Shown here: positions 1 to 5,341 of the stretch, one piece after another
Layout of the letters: each line of letters opens with the position of its first letter
Position numbering within the stretch: the first letter of the stretch is position 1
From: Phycisphaerae bacterium
GTDB lineage: Bacteria; Planctomycetota; Phycisphaerae; Sedimentisphaerales; Anaerobacaceae
Length of the DNA: 6,317 nt
Reading direction: 5' to 3'
NCBI GenBank assembly: GCA_030609625.1
Contig: JAUWBX010000135.1
Span: forward strand, 1-6,317
Translations under genes and position numbers: made by a program
The notes under the pieces: model-generated
What the model saw: only the letters and a program-made list of their open reading frames with translations
Told to the model about the DNA's origin: nothing
The model's database searches: none

Positions 1-186
1 GTTATTAAAATTTCGATTTTCCCTCTGATAAAATACAAGCCACGGATACTGATTGCAGGCCAAGTGCAGCTTACGGCGACTCTTGCGTTTGGCTGCGCCA
101 GCCGCCCGAACTCCCATCACAATCGCTCCACCTGCCATTGCCAAATCTTTGACGAATCTTCGACGAGAAATTGTATCATCCAACAT
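1..186 (-). CDS. Tat-exported protein, N-terminal part (possible sugar phosphate isomerase/epimerase-like protein)
   Basis: Reading leftward from ATG at 186-184, 62 codons stay open to the window edge, so only the N-terminus is present. Residues 7-14 (SRRRFVKD) form a twin-arginine motif. A weakly hydrophobic stretch follows (LAMAGGAIVMGVRAAGA, about 15-31), with a likely signal peptidase site near AGA-AK, so export of a folded protein by the Tat system is predicted. The mature start is basic (KRKSRRK) and leads into KLHLACNQYPWLVFYQREN, which I associate from memory with planctomycete Tat-exported TIM-barrel sugar phosphate isomerase/epimerase proteins. That functional guess is weak because no catalytic residues are in view. 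The start is supported by an AGGAGG Shine-Dalgarno eight bases upstream. The gene is divergent from the secretion operon and separated from it by about 780 bases, so co-regulation is not implied. Confidence 0.82.
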   Translation of the reverse strand, partial: MLDDTISRRRFVKDLAMAGGAIVMGVRAAGAAKRKSRRKLHLACNQYPWLVFYQRENRNFNN

Positions 187-194
187 AATCGAAT

Positions 195-200
195 CCTCCT
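195..200 (-). promoter_or_regulatory. Shine-Dalgarno of the Tat-protein gene
   Basis: AGGAGG on the - strand, eight bases before the ATG at 186-184. It is a full-consensus site and the strongest in the window. It fixes the start codon of the partial gene and supports a real gene here despite the truncation. Confidence 0.8.
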
Positions 201-273
201 GTATAAAAGCTTAGACCAAAAACCGGTTTTTCTTACTTAGTATCTGCTGCGGAAGATAAAAACTAATGATGTC

Positions 274-330
274 CCCCTGCACCTGCTTTCGCAGGTGTAA
301 ACTCGTCCCCGCGGAAGCGGGGAGCAGGGG
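274..330. repeat. Branched REP-like repeat: outer stem enclosing two hairpins
   Basis: Three inverted repeats nest here. The outer arms are CCCCTGC (274-280) and GCAGGGG (324-330). Inside are hairpin one, ACCTGC (281-286) with GCAGGT (291-296) and loop TTTC, and hairpin two, TCCCCGC (306-312) with GCGGGGA (317-323) and loop GGAA. Together they can fold as a compact three-way junction in DNA or RNA. Arm length, four-base loops and the GC-rich cores in AT-rich surroundings resemble mobile REP/MITE-type palindromes rather than a terminator, since no T-run follows. If the Tat-protein transcript starts upstream, on the right, the structure would lie in its 5' leader. Confidence 0.7.
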
Positions 331-346
331 TCCAAAGTGAAAAGAC

Positions 347-373
347 TGGATTCCCGCTTCCGCGGGAATGACA
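347..373. repeat. REP-like palindrome, copy 1
   Basis: The core is ATTCCCGC (350-357), loop TTCC (358-361) and GCGGGAAT (362-369), an eight-bp perfect stem with a tetraloop, flanked by TGG on the left and GACA on the right. The same 27-base unit recurs at 4737-4763 inside gspH with a single difference in the loop (C to T at the fourth-stem-proximal loop position). The pattern ATTCCC-N8-GGGAAT matches the form of the neisserial dRS3 repeat and similar REP palindromes seen in many unrelated bacteria. Homology to those is not claimed. Confidence 0.8.
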
Positions 374-486
374 AATACTGTTTCCACAACAGGAACTACT
401 TACCTTCTTCCCAGCTAATCTGCCAGCCTCCATCGCCGTTAGTATGAGCCAATCGGCCACCCCCCGCAAGTGTATTTTTTTATAAG

Positions 487-502
487 TGTCGTAAATACGA
501 CA
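487..502. promoter_or_regulatory. Operator-like inverted repeat
   Basis: TGTCGTA (487-493) and TACGACA (496-502) are perfect seven-base arms around a two-base centre, the size expected of a dimeric repressor site. On the - strand it lies just downstream of a TTGAAC (530-525) that could be a -35 element. A weak -10 candidate (TCGTAT, 507-502) would put the palindrome at the transcription start. The regulator is unknown. A site for a BlaI/MecI-type or GntR-type repressor is conceivable, but nothing in the window shows it. Confidence 0.4.
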
Positions 503-866
503 TACGAAAAGCCCTAAAAAAGTGGTTCAAAAATCCTTTATTTTTCCTCATTTCATTATTATCTATATTGCCTAAACCCTACAGACTAACACGGCCACCC
601 ATATTTTTCACATAAAACAACGATTCCCCACTAAAATCAGTAAAAAAATAACTCCCAAACTCCAATTTTCTTTAAAATTCCCCCCAAAGTTTCGGAAAAC
701 TAAATGTCCAAACGTAACTTATGTGTTGAACCACTCCTCTGACTACCCGAGTGCGCTAATACTCCGACATGTAAGAAAAGTGAGTTTTCAGTAGTAAGAA
801 CTATTTTTTTGTAACAAAACGGCTTTCTCAAGCGTCTGTTATATTAGTTATAGGTTTTGTTCTATC

Positions 867-893
867 CAGTAATTGCAGTAATTGCAGTAATTG
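867..893. repeat. Three tandem copies of a 9-bp repeat
   Basis: CAGTAATTG occurs three times without interruption at 867-875, 876-884 and 885-893, all identical. It ends 72 bases before the gspE start. Such an iterated block can bind a regulator cooperatively or arise by replication slippage. The sequence alone does not decide which. Confidence 0.75.
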
Positions 894-956
894 GTGCAGG
901 GTTGATGTAAGCTCTGTATTTATATAGACATGTGATTTTAATAGAGTTTTGTTTTT

Positions 957-960
957 GAGG
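957..960 (+). promoter_or_regulatory. Shine-Dalgarno of gspE
   Basis: GAGG at 957-960 is five bases before the ATG at 966. It supports this start, from which the N-terminal LG...L...Q motif begins eight residues in. Confidence 0.6.
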
Positions 961-965
961 CAGTC

Positions 966-2732
966 ATGAAATTGCAGCAAAAGAAAAAGTTAGGCGAGTT
1001 ACTTTGTGAAAAATCATATTTGGACCATTCCAGCCTTGAATCTGCGCTTGCCGAACAAAAGATTGAACATCGGCGTTTGGGCCAGATTTTGCTGGATCTT
1101 GGCTATATAACGGAAGCTCAGTTAAACGAAGCACTTGCGCTCCAGGCGGGTATAGAAAGGGTAGATTTGACTGACGTTTCGATAGGCAATGAAATCATTA
1201 CCCTTGTTCCGGCGGAACTGGTCAGTAAATACAATATTTTGCCGTTACGGTTTGAGAAAAGAAACACCACAGGGGACGCAGAGAATAATCAACCATCAAC
1301 AAACAATAATCAATTATTGGCTGTGGCGATGACTGACCCGTTTCAGCCGCAGGTTCTCGAGGACTTACGGATGGTAACCGGCTATCCGGTGCGTCGGTAT
1401 TATGTCGAGCCGAAAGAGATGGAAAATGCGATAATGAAATTCTACGGCAGCAACGTAGCAAGAATGCTGGATAACCTTGTACCGGCTGACCAGCGGGCGG
1501 AGGCTGACGAGCTGGACAACGGAGATTACTCGCCGGCGAAGCTTCATGAGTTAGCGAGAGAGCCGTCTTTAGTCAATCTTGTGAATCTGATAATCCTGGA
1601 AGCAATTGAGGTCCGTGCAAGTGATATCCACATCGAGCCGTTTGAGCATGAGGTAAAGATAAAATATAGAGTAGACGGCATGCTTGTGGAGAAGTCGCCT
1701 TCATCGAAGCGTCTTCAGGCGGCGATTATTTCGCGAATTAAGATTATGGCAGATATGAACATCGCCGAACGGTTTGTGCCGCAGGACGGGCATATCGAAT
1801 TTTCCGGCAAAAACGGCAGGGTCGATATTCGTGTCTCGACCGTGACGACGGTACACGGCGAAGCTATTCAGCTAAGACTTTTGGACAGGACGGTATCATT
1901 GATAGGGCTTCATGAATTGGGGATGAACGCTCAATGTCTTAAAGGCTTCGATCAATGTCTGCATAAGAACCACGGGATTGTACTTGTTACAGGGCCGACT
2001 GGGTGTGGTAAAACAACGACACTTTATGCAGCATTAAAAAAGATATACTCGCCGGCTGTGAAAATGATAACGATAGAAGATCCCGTGGAATATCAGCTCG
2101 AAGGTATTAACCAGATGCCGGTCAATCCGAAAAGGGGACTTACGTTCGCTACGGGTCTTAGGCATATCCTTCGTCACGACCCGGACATCGTAATGGTGGG
2201 AGAAATCCGGGACCGAGAAACCGCCAGTATAGCAATTCGGGCAGCGTTGACCGGACACCTTGTTTTCTCGACCCTTCATACAAACGATGCTCCGGGCGCG
2301 GTTACGAGATTGATAGATATGGGTGTCGAGCCGTTTCTTTTGGCCAGTTCTTTAGAAGCGGTGCTGGCCGAAAGACTGGTCCGTAAGATTTGTCCGAATT
2401 GCAAAGAAGCCTACCATCCGGACGAGCATCTAATCAAGAACCTGAACGGCTCGATGGAGATTAAAGCCGATACGAAGTTCTACCATGGCGTCGGCTGCAA
2501 TGAGTGCAATCAGACAGGGATGAAGGGGCGAACGGGTATGTTTGAATTGCTTAGAATAACCGGTAAGCTGCGAGAATTGATAGCGGAAAGACCAACGGGC
2601 GAACAGATTATAAAAGCGGCACCGGCAGACCACATAAGTATGGTACACGATGGTATCAGCAAGGTCTTAGAAGGTATCACGACTCCTGAGGAGGTTTTCA
2701 GAGTCTCGAAGGGTGTCGGTGAAGAAGAGTAA
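966..2732 (+). CDS. gspE: Type II secretion ATPase GspE with N-terminal MshEN-type domain
   Basis: Cytoplasmic hexameric ATPase that powers pseudopilus assembly; 588 residues, slightly long for the family. Residues 8-31 and 37-60 are two 24-residue units of the form (R/K)LGxxL...LxxxLxxQ separated by five residues, which matches the published MshEN c-di-GMP-binding motif. The second N-terminal subdomain follows, to about 165. The ATPase core has Walker A GPTGCGKTT (343-351, K349), Asp box ITIEDPVEYQ (about 369-377), Walker B DPDIVMVGEIRD (405-416, E413) and His box TGHLVFSTLHTNDA (429-442). A zinc site is formed by C476/C479 and C511/C514. All catalytic elements are intact. Residues about 99-117 (RNTTGDAENNQPSTNNNQL) look like an insertion before LAVAMTDP, encoded partly by heptamer repeats. 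It is the first gene of the visible operon. PilB is the alternative, but the gspF-J context favours GspE. Confidence 0.95.
   Translation: MKLQQKKKLGELLCEKSYLDHSSLESALAEQKIEHRRLGQILLDLGYITEAQLNEALALQAGIERVDLTDVSIGNEIITLVPAELVSKYNILPLRFEKRNTTGDAENNQPSTNNNQLLAVAMTDPFQPQVLEDLRMVTGYPVRRYYVEPKEMENAIMKFYGSNVARMLDNLVPADQRAEADELDNGDYSPAKLHELAREPSLVNLVNLIILEAIEVRASDIHIEPFEHEVKIKYRVDGMLVEKSPSSKRLQAAIISRIKIMADMNIAERFVPQDGHIEFSGKNGRVDIRVSTVTTVHGEAIQLRLLDRTVSLIGLHELGMNAQCLKGFDQCLHKNHGIVLVTGPTGCGKTTTLYAALKKIYSPAVKMITIEDPVEYQLEGINQMPVNPKRGLTFATGLRHILRHDPDIVMVGEIRDRETASIAIRAALTGHLVFSTLHTNDAPGAVTRLIDMGVEPFLLASSLEAVLAERLVRKICPNCKEAYHPDEHLIKNLNGSMEIKADTKFYHGVGCNECNQTGMKGRTGMFELLRITGKLRELIAERPTGEQIIKAAPADHISMVHDGISKVLEGITTPEEVFRVSKGVGEEE
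1284..1318 (+). repeat. Tandem heptamer array within gspE
   Basis: Five consecutive seven-base units start at 1284, 1291, 1298, 1305 and 1312, with consensus AAYNATC. The first and fourth are identical (AATAATC). They encode the polar NNQPSTNNNQL stretch of GspE. Seven-base periodicity is not expected from codon structure, so it points to an inserted or slipped repeat. Similar heptameric short tandem repeats (STRR) are known from heterocystous cyanobacteria; the comparison is of form only. Confidence 0.65.
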
Positions 2733-2747
2733 ATCGTGAAATGTGAA

Positions 2748-2785
2748 GGGACCCCATTTTGCAAAAAGTCGCAAAATGGGAACCC
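2748..2785 (+). repeat. Long hairpin between gspE and gspF
   Basis: CCCATTTTGC (2753-2762) and GCAAAATGGG (2771-2780) form a perfect ten-bp stem with an eight-base loop. GGG (2748-2750) and CCC (2783-2785) extend it past a 2x2 internal loop. No T-run follows, so it is not a typical intrinsic terminator. It could modulate mRNA processing or the gspE:gspF ratio, or be another REP-type repeat. Confidence 0.65.
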
Positions 2786-2787
2786 AA

Positions 2788-2822
2788 GCGAATCTCGAAT
2801 GAGATACCGGATATGAGAAATG
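2788..2822 (+). repeat. Degenerate heptamer array ending in the gspF start codon
   Basis: Units start at 2788, 2795, 2802, 2809 and 2816 and fit NSRWATS loosely: the fifth base is A in all five and the sixth is T in four. The last unit, AGAAATG, contains the gspF ATG. Two further heptamers, GTGAAAT and GTGAAGG, follow the gspE stop at 2736-2749. The array is degenerate, and its existence rests partly on its resemblance to the clearer arrays at 1284 and 4600. Confidence 0.4.
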
Positions 2823-4094
2823 AGCCAGTTTCTTTACAAGGCAGTTGACCGAAGCGGCGGACACGTTAGAGGAACTATAGAGTCGATTGACCGCAGAAGC
2901 GCTGTGGCCGCTCTGACCGATAAGGGCCATTTCGTAACAGAATTGGCAGAAGAAGCTCAATCGCTGAGTGTTACGCCAAGTGTCAACGGTGGCGAGAAAG
3001 TTACACTTGACCTGAGCCGGTTTCTGCGGTTCGGCTCACGAAAGGTTACGAGCAAAGACGTTTTAGCTATGACCACGCAGTTAAGCACAGCTTTGCAGGC
3101 CGGACTTCCACTGCTTAACGGGCTTAAGCTTATTCACGAGCAACAGCACAAGGCAGCGACGAGAGAAATGTTAGGTGAGCTTGTGAACGCGGTAAGCTCC
3201 GGACAGTCACTTTCAGAAGCGATGGCCAAGCACGAGAAGATTTTCAGCCCGTTGTATCTGTCGATGATAAGAGTGGGTGAGACAGGGGGAATTCTCGAAC
3301 AGACAACGGCTCAATTAGCAGGAATACTGACCAGAGATGAGAAGATAAAAACAAATATGAAAAATGCGTCGGCGTATCCTATCTTTGTATTGTGCGTCGG
3401 ACTTGCGTCTGTGACTATTATAATCACGTGGATACTGCCGACTATAATAGGAACGATAAGCGAGAGCGGTGCGTTACTACCCTGGCCGACAAGAATACTA
3501 TTAGGAATGAGCGGATTTACGAAAGCTTTATTTACTAAGGTCTATGGATGGATTATTCTCGCTCTGATTGGGGCAGGGGTGTATTACCTGATGAGATGGA
3601 CGCGGTCCGAGGGCAAAATCAAGTGGGACACTTTTAAGCTGAGAATACCCGTGTTAGGTAATGTTCTGCGGACGATAGCGGTGGGCAGATTTGCACGAAC
3701 GCTCGGAGCACTAACCAAAGGAGGCGTTATCATTTTGGAGGCCCTAAGTGTTGTTCGTGATACGCTCGGTAATGAATTGTTGGGCAGAGAAATCGATGTC
3801 GTGGCTGAAAAGGTCAAGCGTGGCGAGTCGCTGGCCGAGCCTTTGAATGAGTCGGGAAACTTTCCACCGCTGCTGGTGCAGATTGTCTCGATAGGTGAGC
3901 AGACAGGCAAGCTTGACGAATTGCTGCTCAATGCCGCCGAGACTTTCGATAGTGAGGCGGACTCGGCGATAAATCGATTTATGGCGATTTTCCCTGCGTT
4001 ATTGATATTGCTGTTAGCTTTGGTGATAGGTTTCATAATAGCAGCAACGCTGCTGCCAATCATTGTAATGACTGTTGGTGGAGGGGTGCTTTGA
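2820..4094 (+). CDS. gspF: Type II secretion inner-membrane platform protein GspF
   Basis: Polytopic inner-membrane protein that couples the GspE ATPase to pseudopilin insertion; 424 residues, a little above the usual ~400. It opens with the family's FLYKAVDRSG...GTIESIDRRSAVAAL segment. There are two T2SSF repeats, about 68-190 (TTQLSTALQAGLPLLNGLKLI) and 285-405 (GRFARTLGALTKGGVIILEAL), each with the conserved GESLSEA-like and GE-TG-LD motifs (VGETGGILEQ, IGEQTGKLDE). Membrane segments lie at about 187-208, 244-262 and 391-418, the standard three-pass topology. The gene follows gspE after 87 bases containing a hairpin. The ATG lies in a degenerate heptamer and has only a weak purine-rich upstream site (around 2809-2818), so translation may be modest. 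No in-frame alternative start fits the family N-terminus better. Confidence 0.94.
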   Translation: MSQFLYKAVDRSGGHVRGTIESIDRRSAVAALTDKGHFVTELAEEAQSLSVTPSVNGGEKVTLDLSRFLRFGSRKVTSKDVLAMTTQLSTALQAGLPLLNGLKLIHEQQHKAATREMLGELVNAVSSGQSLSEAMAKHEKIFSPLYLSMIRVGETGGILEQTTAQLAGILTRDEKIKTNMKNASAYPIFVLCVGLASVTIIITWILPTIIGTISESGALLPWPTRILLGMSGFTKALFTKVYGWIILALIGAGVYYLMRWTRSEGKIKWDTFKLRIPVLGNVLRTIAVGRFARTLGALTKGGVIILEALSVVRDTLGNELLGREIDVVAEKVKRGESLAEPLNESGNFPPLLVQIVSIGEQTGKLDELLLNAAETFDSEADSAINRFMAIFPALLILLLALVIGFIIAATLLPIIVMTVGGGVL

Positions 4095-4158
4095 CGGTAA
4101 TTAGTGGTTTGCCATTCGCGGCTTAACCCACAATTTGCGAAATATGATTTATAGTTTT

Positions 4159-4166
4159 AGGAAAGG
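4159..4166 (+). promoter_or_regulatory. Shine-Dalgarno deciding the gspG start
   Basis: AGGAAAGG, seven bases before the ATG at 4174. The frame is open further upstream (ATG-like starts from 4135), but this site and the resulting short basic leader favour 4174. Confidence 0.65.
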
Positions 4167-4173
4167 TAGTCAA

Positions 4174-4602
4174 ATGGAGCGAAAAAAGCAGAAAAGAAAG
4201 GCATTTACGCTCATAGAGTTGCTTGTAGTGATTATTATTATATCGATGCTTGCTGCATTTACGGCGCCTAAATTGTTTCAGTATGTAGGCAAGGCCAAGA
4301 GGGACCTGGCAAAGCCCAGGCTCGCACTTGTCGAGGATGCAATTGAGAGATTTGCCCTTGCCTGCGGTCAGTATCCGGATGACTCTGATGGACTTGAGGC
4401 TTTGTTAGTTGCACCTTCGGGCCTTGAGGAAAAATGGATGGGCCCGTATCTAAAGGCGAGTCAGTTGCTCGACCCGTGGGATAACCCAATTATCTATGTT
4501 GCAGAAGGTGAAATCAATCCGGGCAGTTTCGATTTGATAAGCCTCGGAGCGGACGGCGTAGAAGGTGGTGAGGGTGACGCCGAAGATATATTCAATGAGT
4601 AG
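4174..4602 (+). CDS. gspG: Major pseudopilin GspG
   Basis: Main subunit of the periplasmic pseudopilus; 142 residues from the chosen ATG, the usual size. A basic ten-residue leader (MERKKQKRKA) precedes the cleavage site A10/F11, followed by FTLIELLVVIIIISMLAAF with Glu at +5 of the mature protein. The -1 residue is Ala rather than the usual Gly. The C-terminal half carries GspG signatures: CGQYPDDSDGLEAL, GPYLK, LDPWDNP (family DPWGNP, here D for G) and FDLISLGADGVEGGEGDAEDI, the calcium-binding loop region. The gene begins about 80 bases after gspF. Its TAG stop is the first three bases of a heptamer array. A start at 4135 would add 13 residues, giving an atypically long leader. Confidence 0.94.
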   Translation: MERKKQKRKAFTLIELLVVIIIISMLAAFTAPKLFQYVGKAKRDLAKPRLALVEDAIERFALACGQYPDDSDGLEALLVAPSGLEEKWMGPYLKASQLLDPWDNPIIYVAEGEINPGSFDLISLGADGVEGGEGDAEDIFNE

Positions 4603-4627
4603 TTTGTAGTTCATAGTTCGTAGTTTA
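4600..4627 (+). repeat. Tandem heptamer array at the gspG stop codon
   Basis: Four uninterrupted seven-base units start at 4600, 4607, 4614 and 4621, with consensus TAGTTYN and all beginning TAGTT. The first three bases are the gspG stop codon. The units after it are untranslated in that frame but include a stop in each. Confidence 0.75.
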
Positions 4628-4655
4628 TGAGCTCAAGTGAGTTTTTTTGAGATGC

Positions 4656-4682
4656 AAAGGCGAAAGTCAAAAGTAAAGGTCA
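4656..4682 (+). repeat. Second heptamer array, before gspH
   Basis: Units AAAGGCG (4656), AAAGTCA (4663), a one-base-short AAAGTA (4670) and AAGGTCA (4676) fit the consensus AAAGTCA. The last one holds the AAAGG (4675-4679) that lies five bases before ATG 4685 and may act as the gspH ribosome binding site. Confidence 0.5.
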
Positions 4683-4684
4683 AG

Positions 4685-5341
4685 ATGGATAATGTTGCTT
4701 CTGTGAAAAGGGGAATCTGGAAAAATGAAGACATAGTGGATTCCCGCTTTCGCGGGAATGACAGACCTCTGTGTCACTCCCAAGAAAATGCTTGCGGCTT
4801 TACACTTGTGGAAGTGTTAGTGGTAGTAGTTATCATATCGCTTCTCGGAGGTCTTGGCGGCGGCATTTACATGGGGACGTATAAGAGGATGTTAGTCGAA
4901 AAAGCGGCCCGCGATTTTGTCCTTACAGCTCAATATGCAAGGATAATGGCGATTGAGAAACAGCGCCAGTACAAAATACTATTGGATGTAGCCAATAACG
5001 GTTTTTTATTAGCTACAACGCAATTGGATGAAGAAGGCGGGCAAACAGAACAGATGATTGTGAAGGATTCTTTTTGCAGGCTGGTGGAATTCGAAGGTGA
5101 GGTCAAGTTCGAGGACATTCAAATTGCGCCCATTGGTATGGAAACGACAGCAGAAACCGACGAGGATGAGCAGGTAATAGTTTTTTCGCCTAACGGTACA
5201 GCACAGTCGGTGGTAATTCAGATTGGTGACGGCAAAACTCATTATGCGGTGACTATTTCGGCCGCTACCGGCAAGACAAAGGTGTATTTCGGCACGACTG
5301 AGGATGTGGAAGTCATGACTATCGATTTGGATGCAGAATAA
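4685..5341 (+). CDS. gspH: Minor pseudopilin GspH with unusually long, repeat-bearing leader
   Basis: Minor pseudopilin of the T2SS tip complex, about 218 residues from ATG 4685. The pilin signature GFTLVEVLVVVVIISLLGGLGGG has its cleavage site between G38 and F39 and Glu at mature +5. A GspH-type body follows: an alpha-helical KRMLVEKAARDFVLTAQYARIMAIEKQ segment, then a beta-rich C-terminus with VIVFSPNGTAQSVVIQI and YAVTISAATGKTKVYFG. Starts at GTG 4637, ATG 4652 and GTG 4736 are also open; 4685 has an AAAGG five bases upstream. Whichever is used, the leader is long: 38 residues here, against fewer than 15 normally. It contains the translated palindrome (DSRFRGND). No ATG, GTG or TTG in frame lies between the palindrome and the cleavage site. 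The stop overlaps the gspI ATG by one base. Confidence 0.88.
   Translation: MDNVASVKRGIWKNEDIVDSRFRGNDRPLCHSQENACGFTLVEVLVVVVIISLLGGLGGGIYMGTYKRMLVEKAARDFVLTAQYARIMAIEKQRQYKILLDVANNGFLLATTQLDEEGGQTEQMIVKDSFCRLVEFEGEVKFEDIQIAPIGMETTAETDEDEQVIVFSPNGTAQSVVIQIGDGKTHYAVTISAATGKTKVYFGTTEDVEVMTIDLDAE
4737..4781 (+). repeat. REP-like palindrome, copy 2, inserted in the gspH leader region
   Basis: ATTCCCGC (4740-4747), loop TTTC, GCGGGAAT (4752-4759), with the same TGG and GACA flanks as the copy at 347-373; 26 of 27 bases agree. It is followed by TGTCACTCCC (4772-4781), which pairs with GGGAATGACA (4754-4763) at nine of ten positions, as if half of a second inverted copy were attached. The 45-base span is a multiple of three and leaves the gspH frame open. 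Confidence 0.8.

Larger units (their letters stand above)
187..965. other. Divergent intergenic region without a convincing gene
   Basis: About 780 bases separate the Tat-protein gene from gspE. Within it are REP-like palindromes (274-373), an inverted repeat (487-502), a 9-bp tandem repeat (867-893) and the gspE Shine-Dalgarno (957-960). A perfect 14-base palindrome, AAAAACCGGTTTTT, lies at 218-231 before the Tat gene. From about 480 to 780 the sequence is AT-rich with A and T runs and no coding signature. A possible - strand -35 (TTGAAC, 530-525) lies upstream of the 487-502 palindrome. A possible gspE promoter is TTGATG (902-907) with TATAGA (923-928), but its 15-base spacing is short and I would not rely on it. 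Longer - strand frames around 263-469 consist largely of translated repeats and are not called as genes. Confidence 0.7.

Noticed and set aside
218..231. AAAAACCGGTTTTT as a terminator or operator
   Set aside because: It is a perfect palindrome but has no loop and no gene ending beside it. It is too simple in sequence to assign a role.
263..469. Open - strand frame of 68 codons starting at TTG
   Set aside because: Most of it is translation of the REP-like palindromes (HSRGSGNP, PRFRGDE, PAKAGAG), and there is no Shine-Dalgarno. Better explained as a repeat read-through.
402..480. Riboswitch on the - strand in the GC-rich stretch before the Tat gene
   Set aside because: I compared it from memory with c-di-GMP, glycine and SRP RNA cores and found no conserved core or convincing pairing.
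521..735. MITE bounded by the 10-bp inverted repeat AGTGGTTCAA/TTGAACCACT
   Set aside because: A single 10-bp match in about 800 bases is reasonably likely by chance. The arms do not extend and no target-site duplication was seen.
2748..2785. Intrinsic terminator after gspE
   Set aside because: The stem is strong but no T-run follows it, and gspF continues the same operon.
3584..4063. Long - strand frame opposite gspF
   Set aside because: It lies wholly antisense to a well-supported gspF and has serine-rich, low-information composition typical of a shadow frame.
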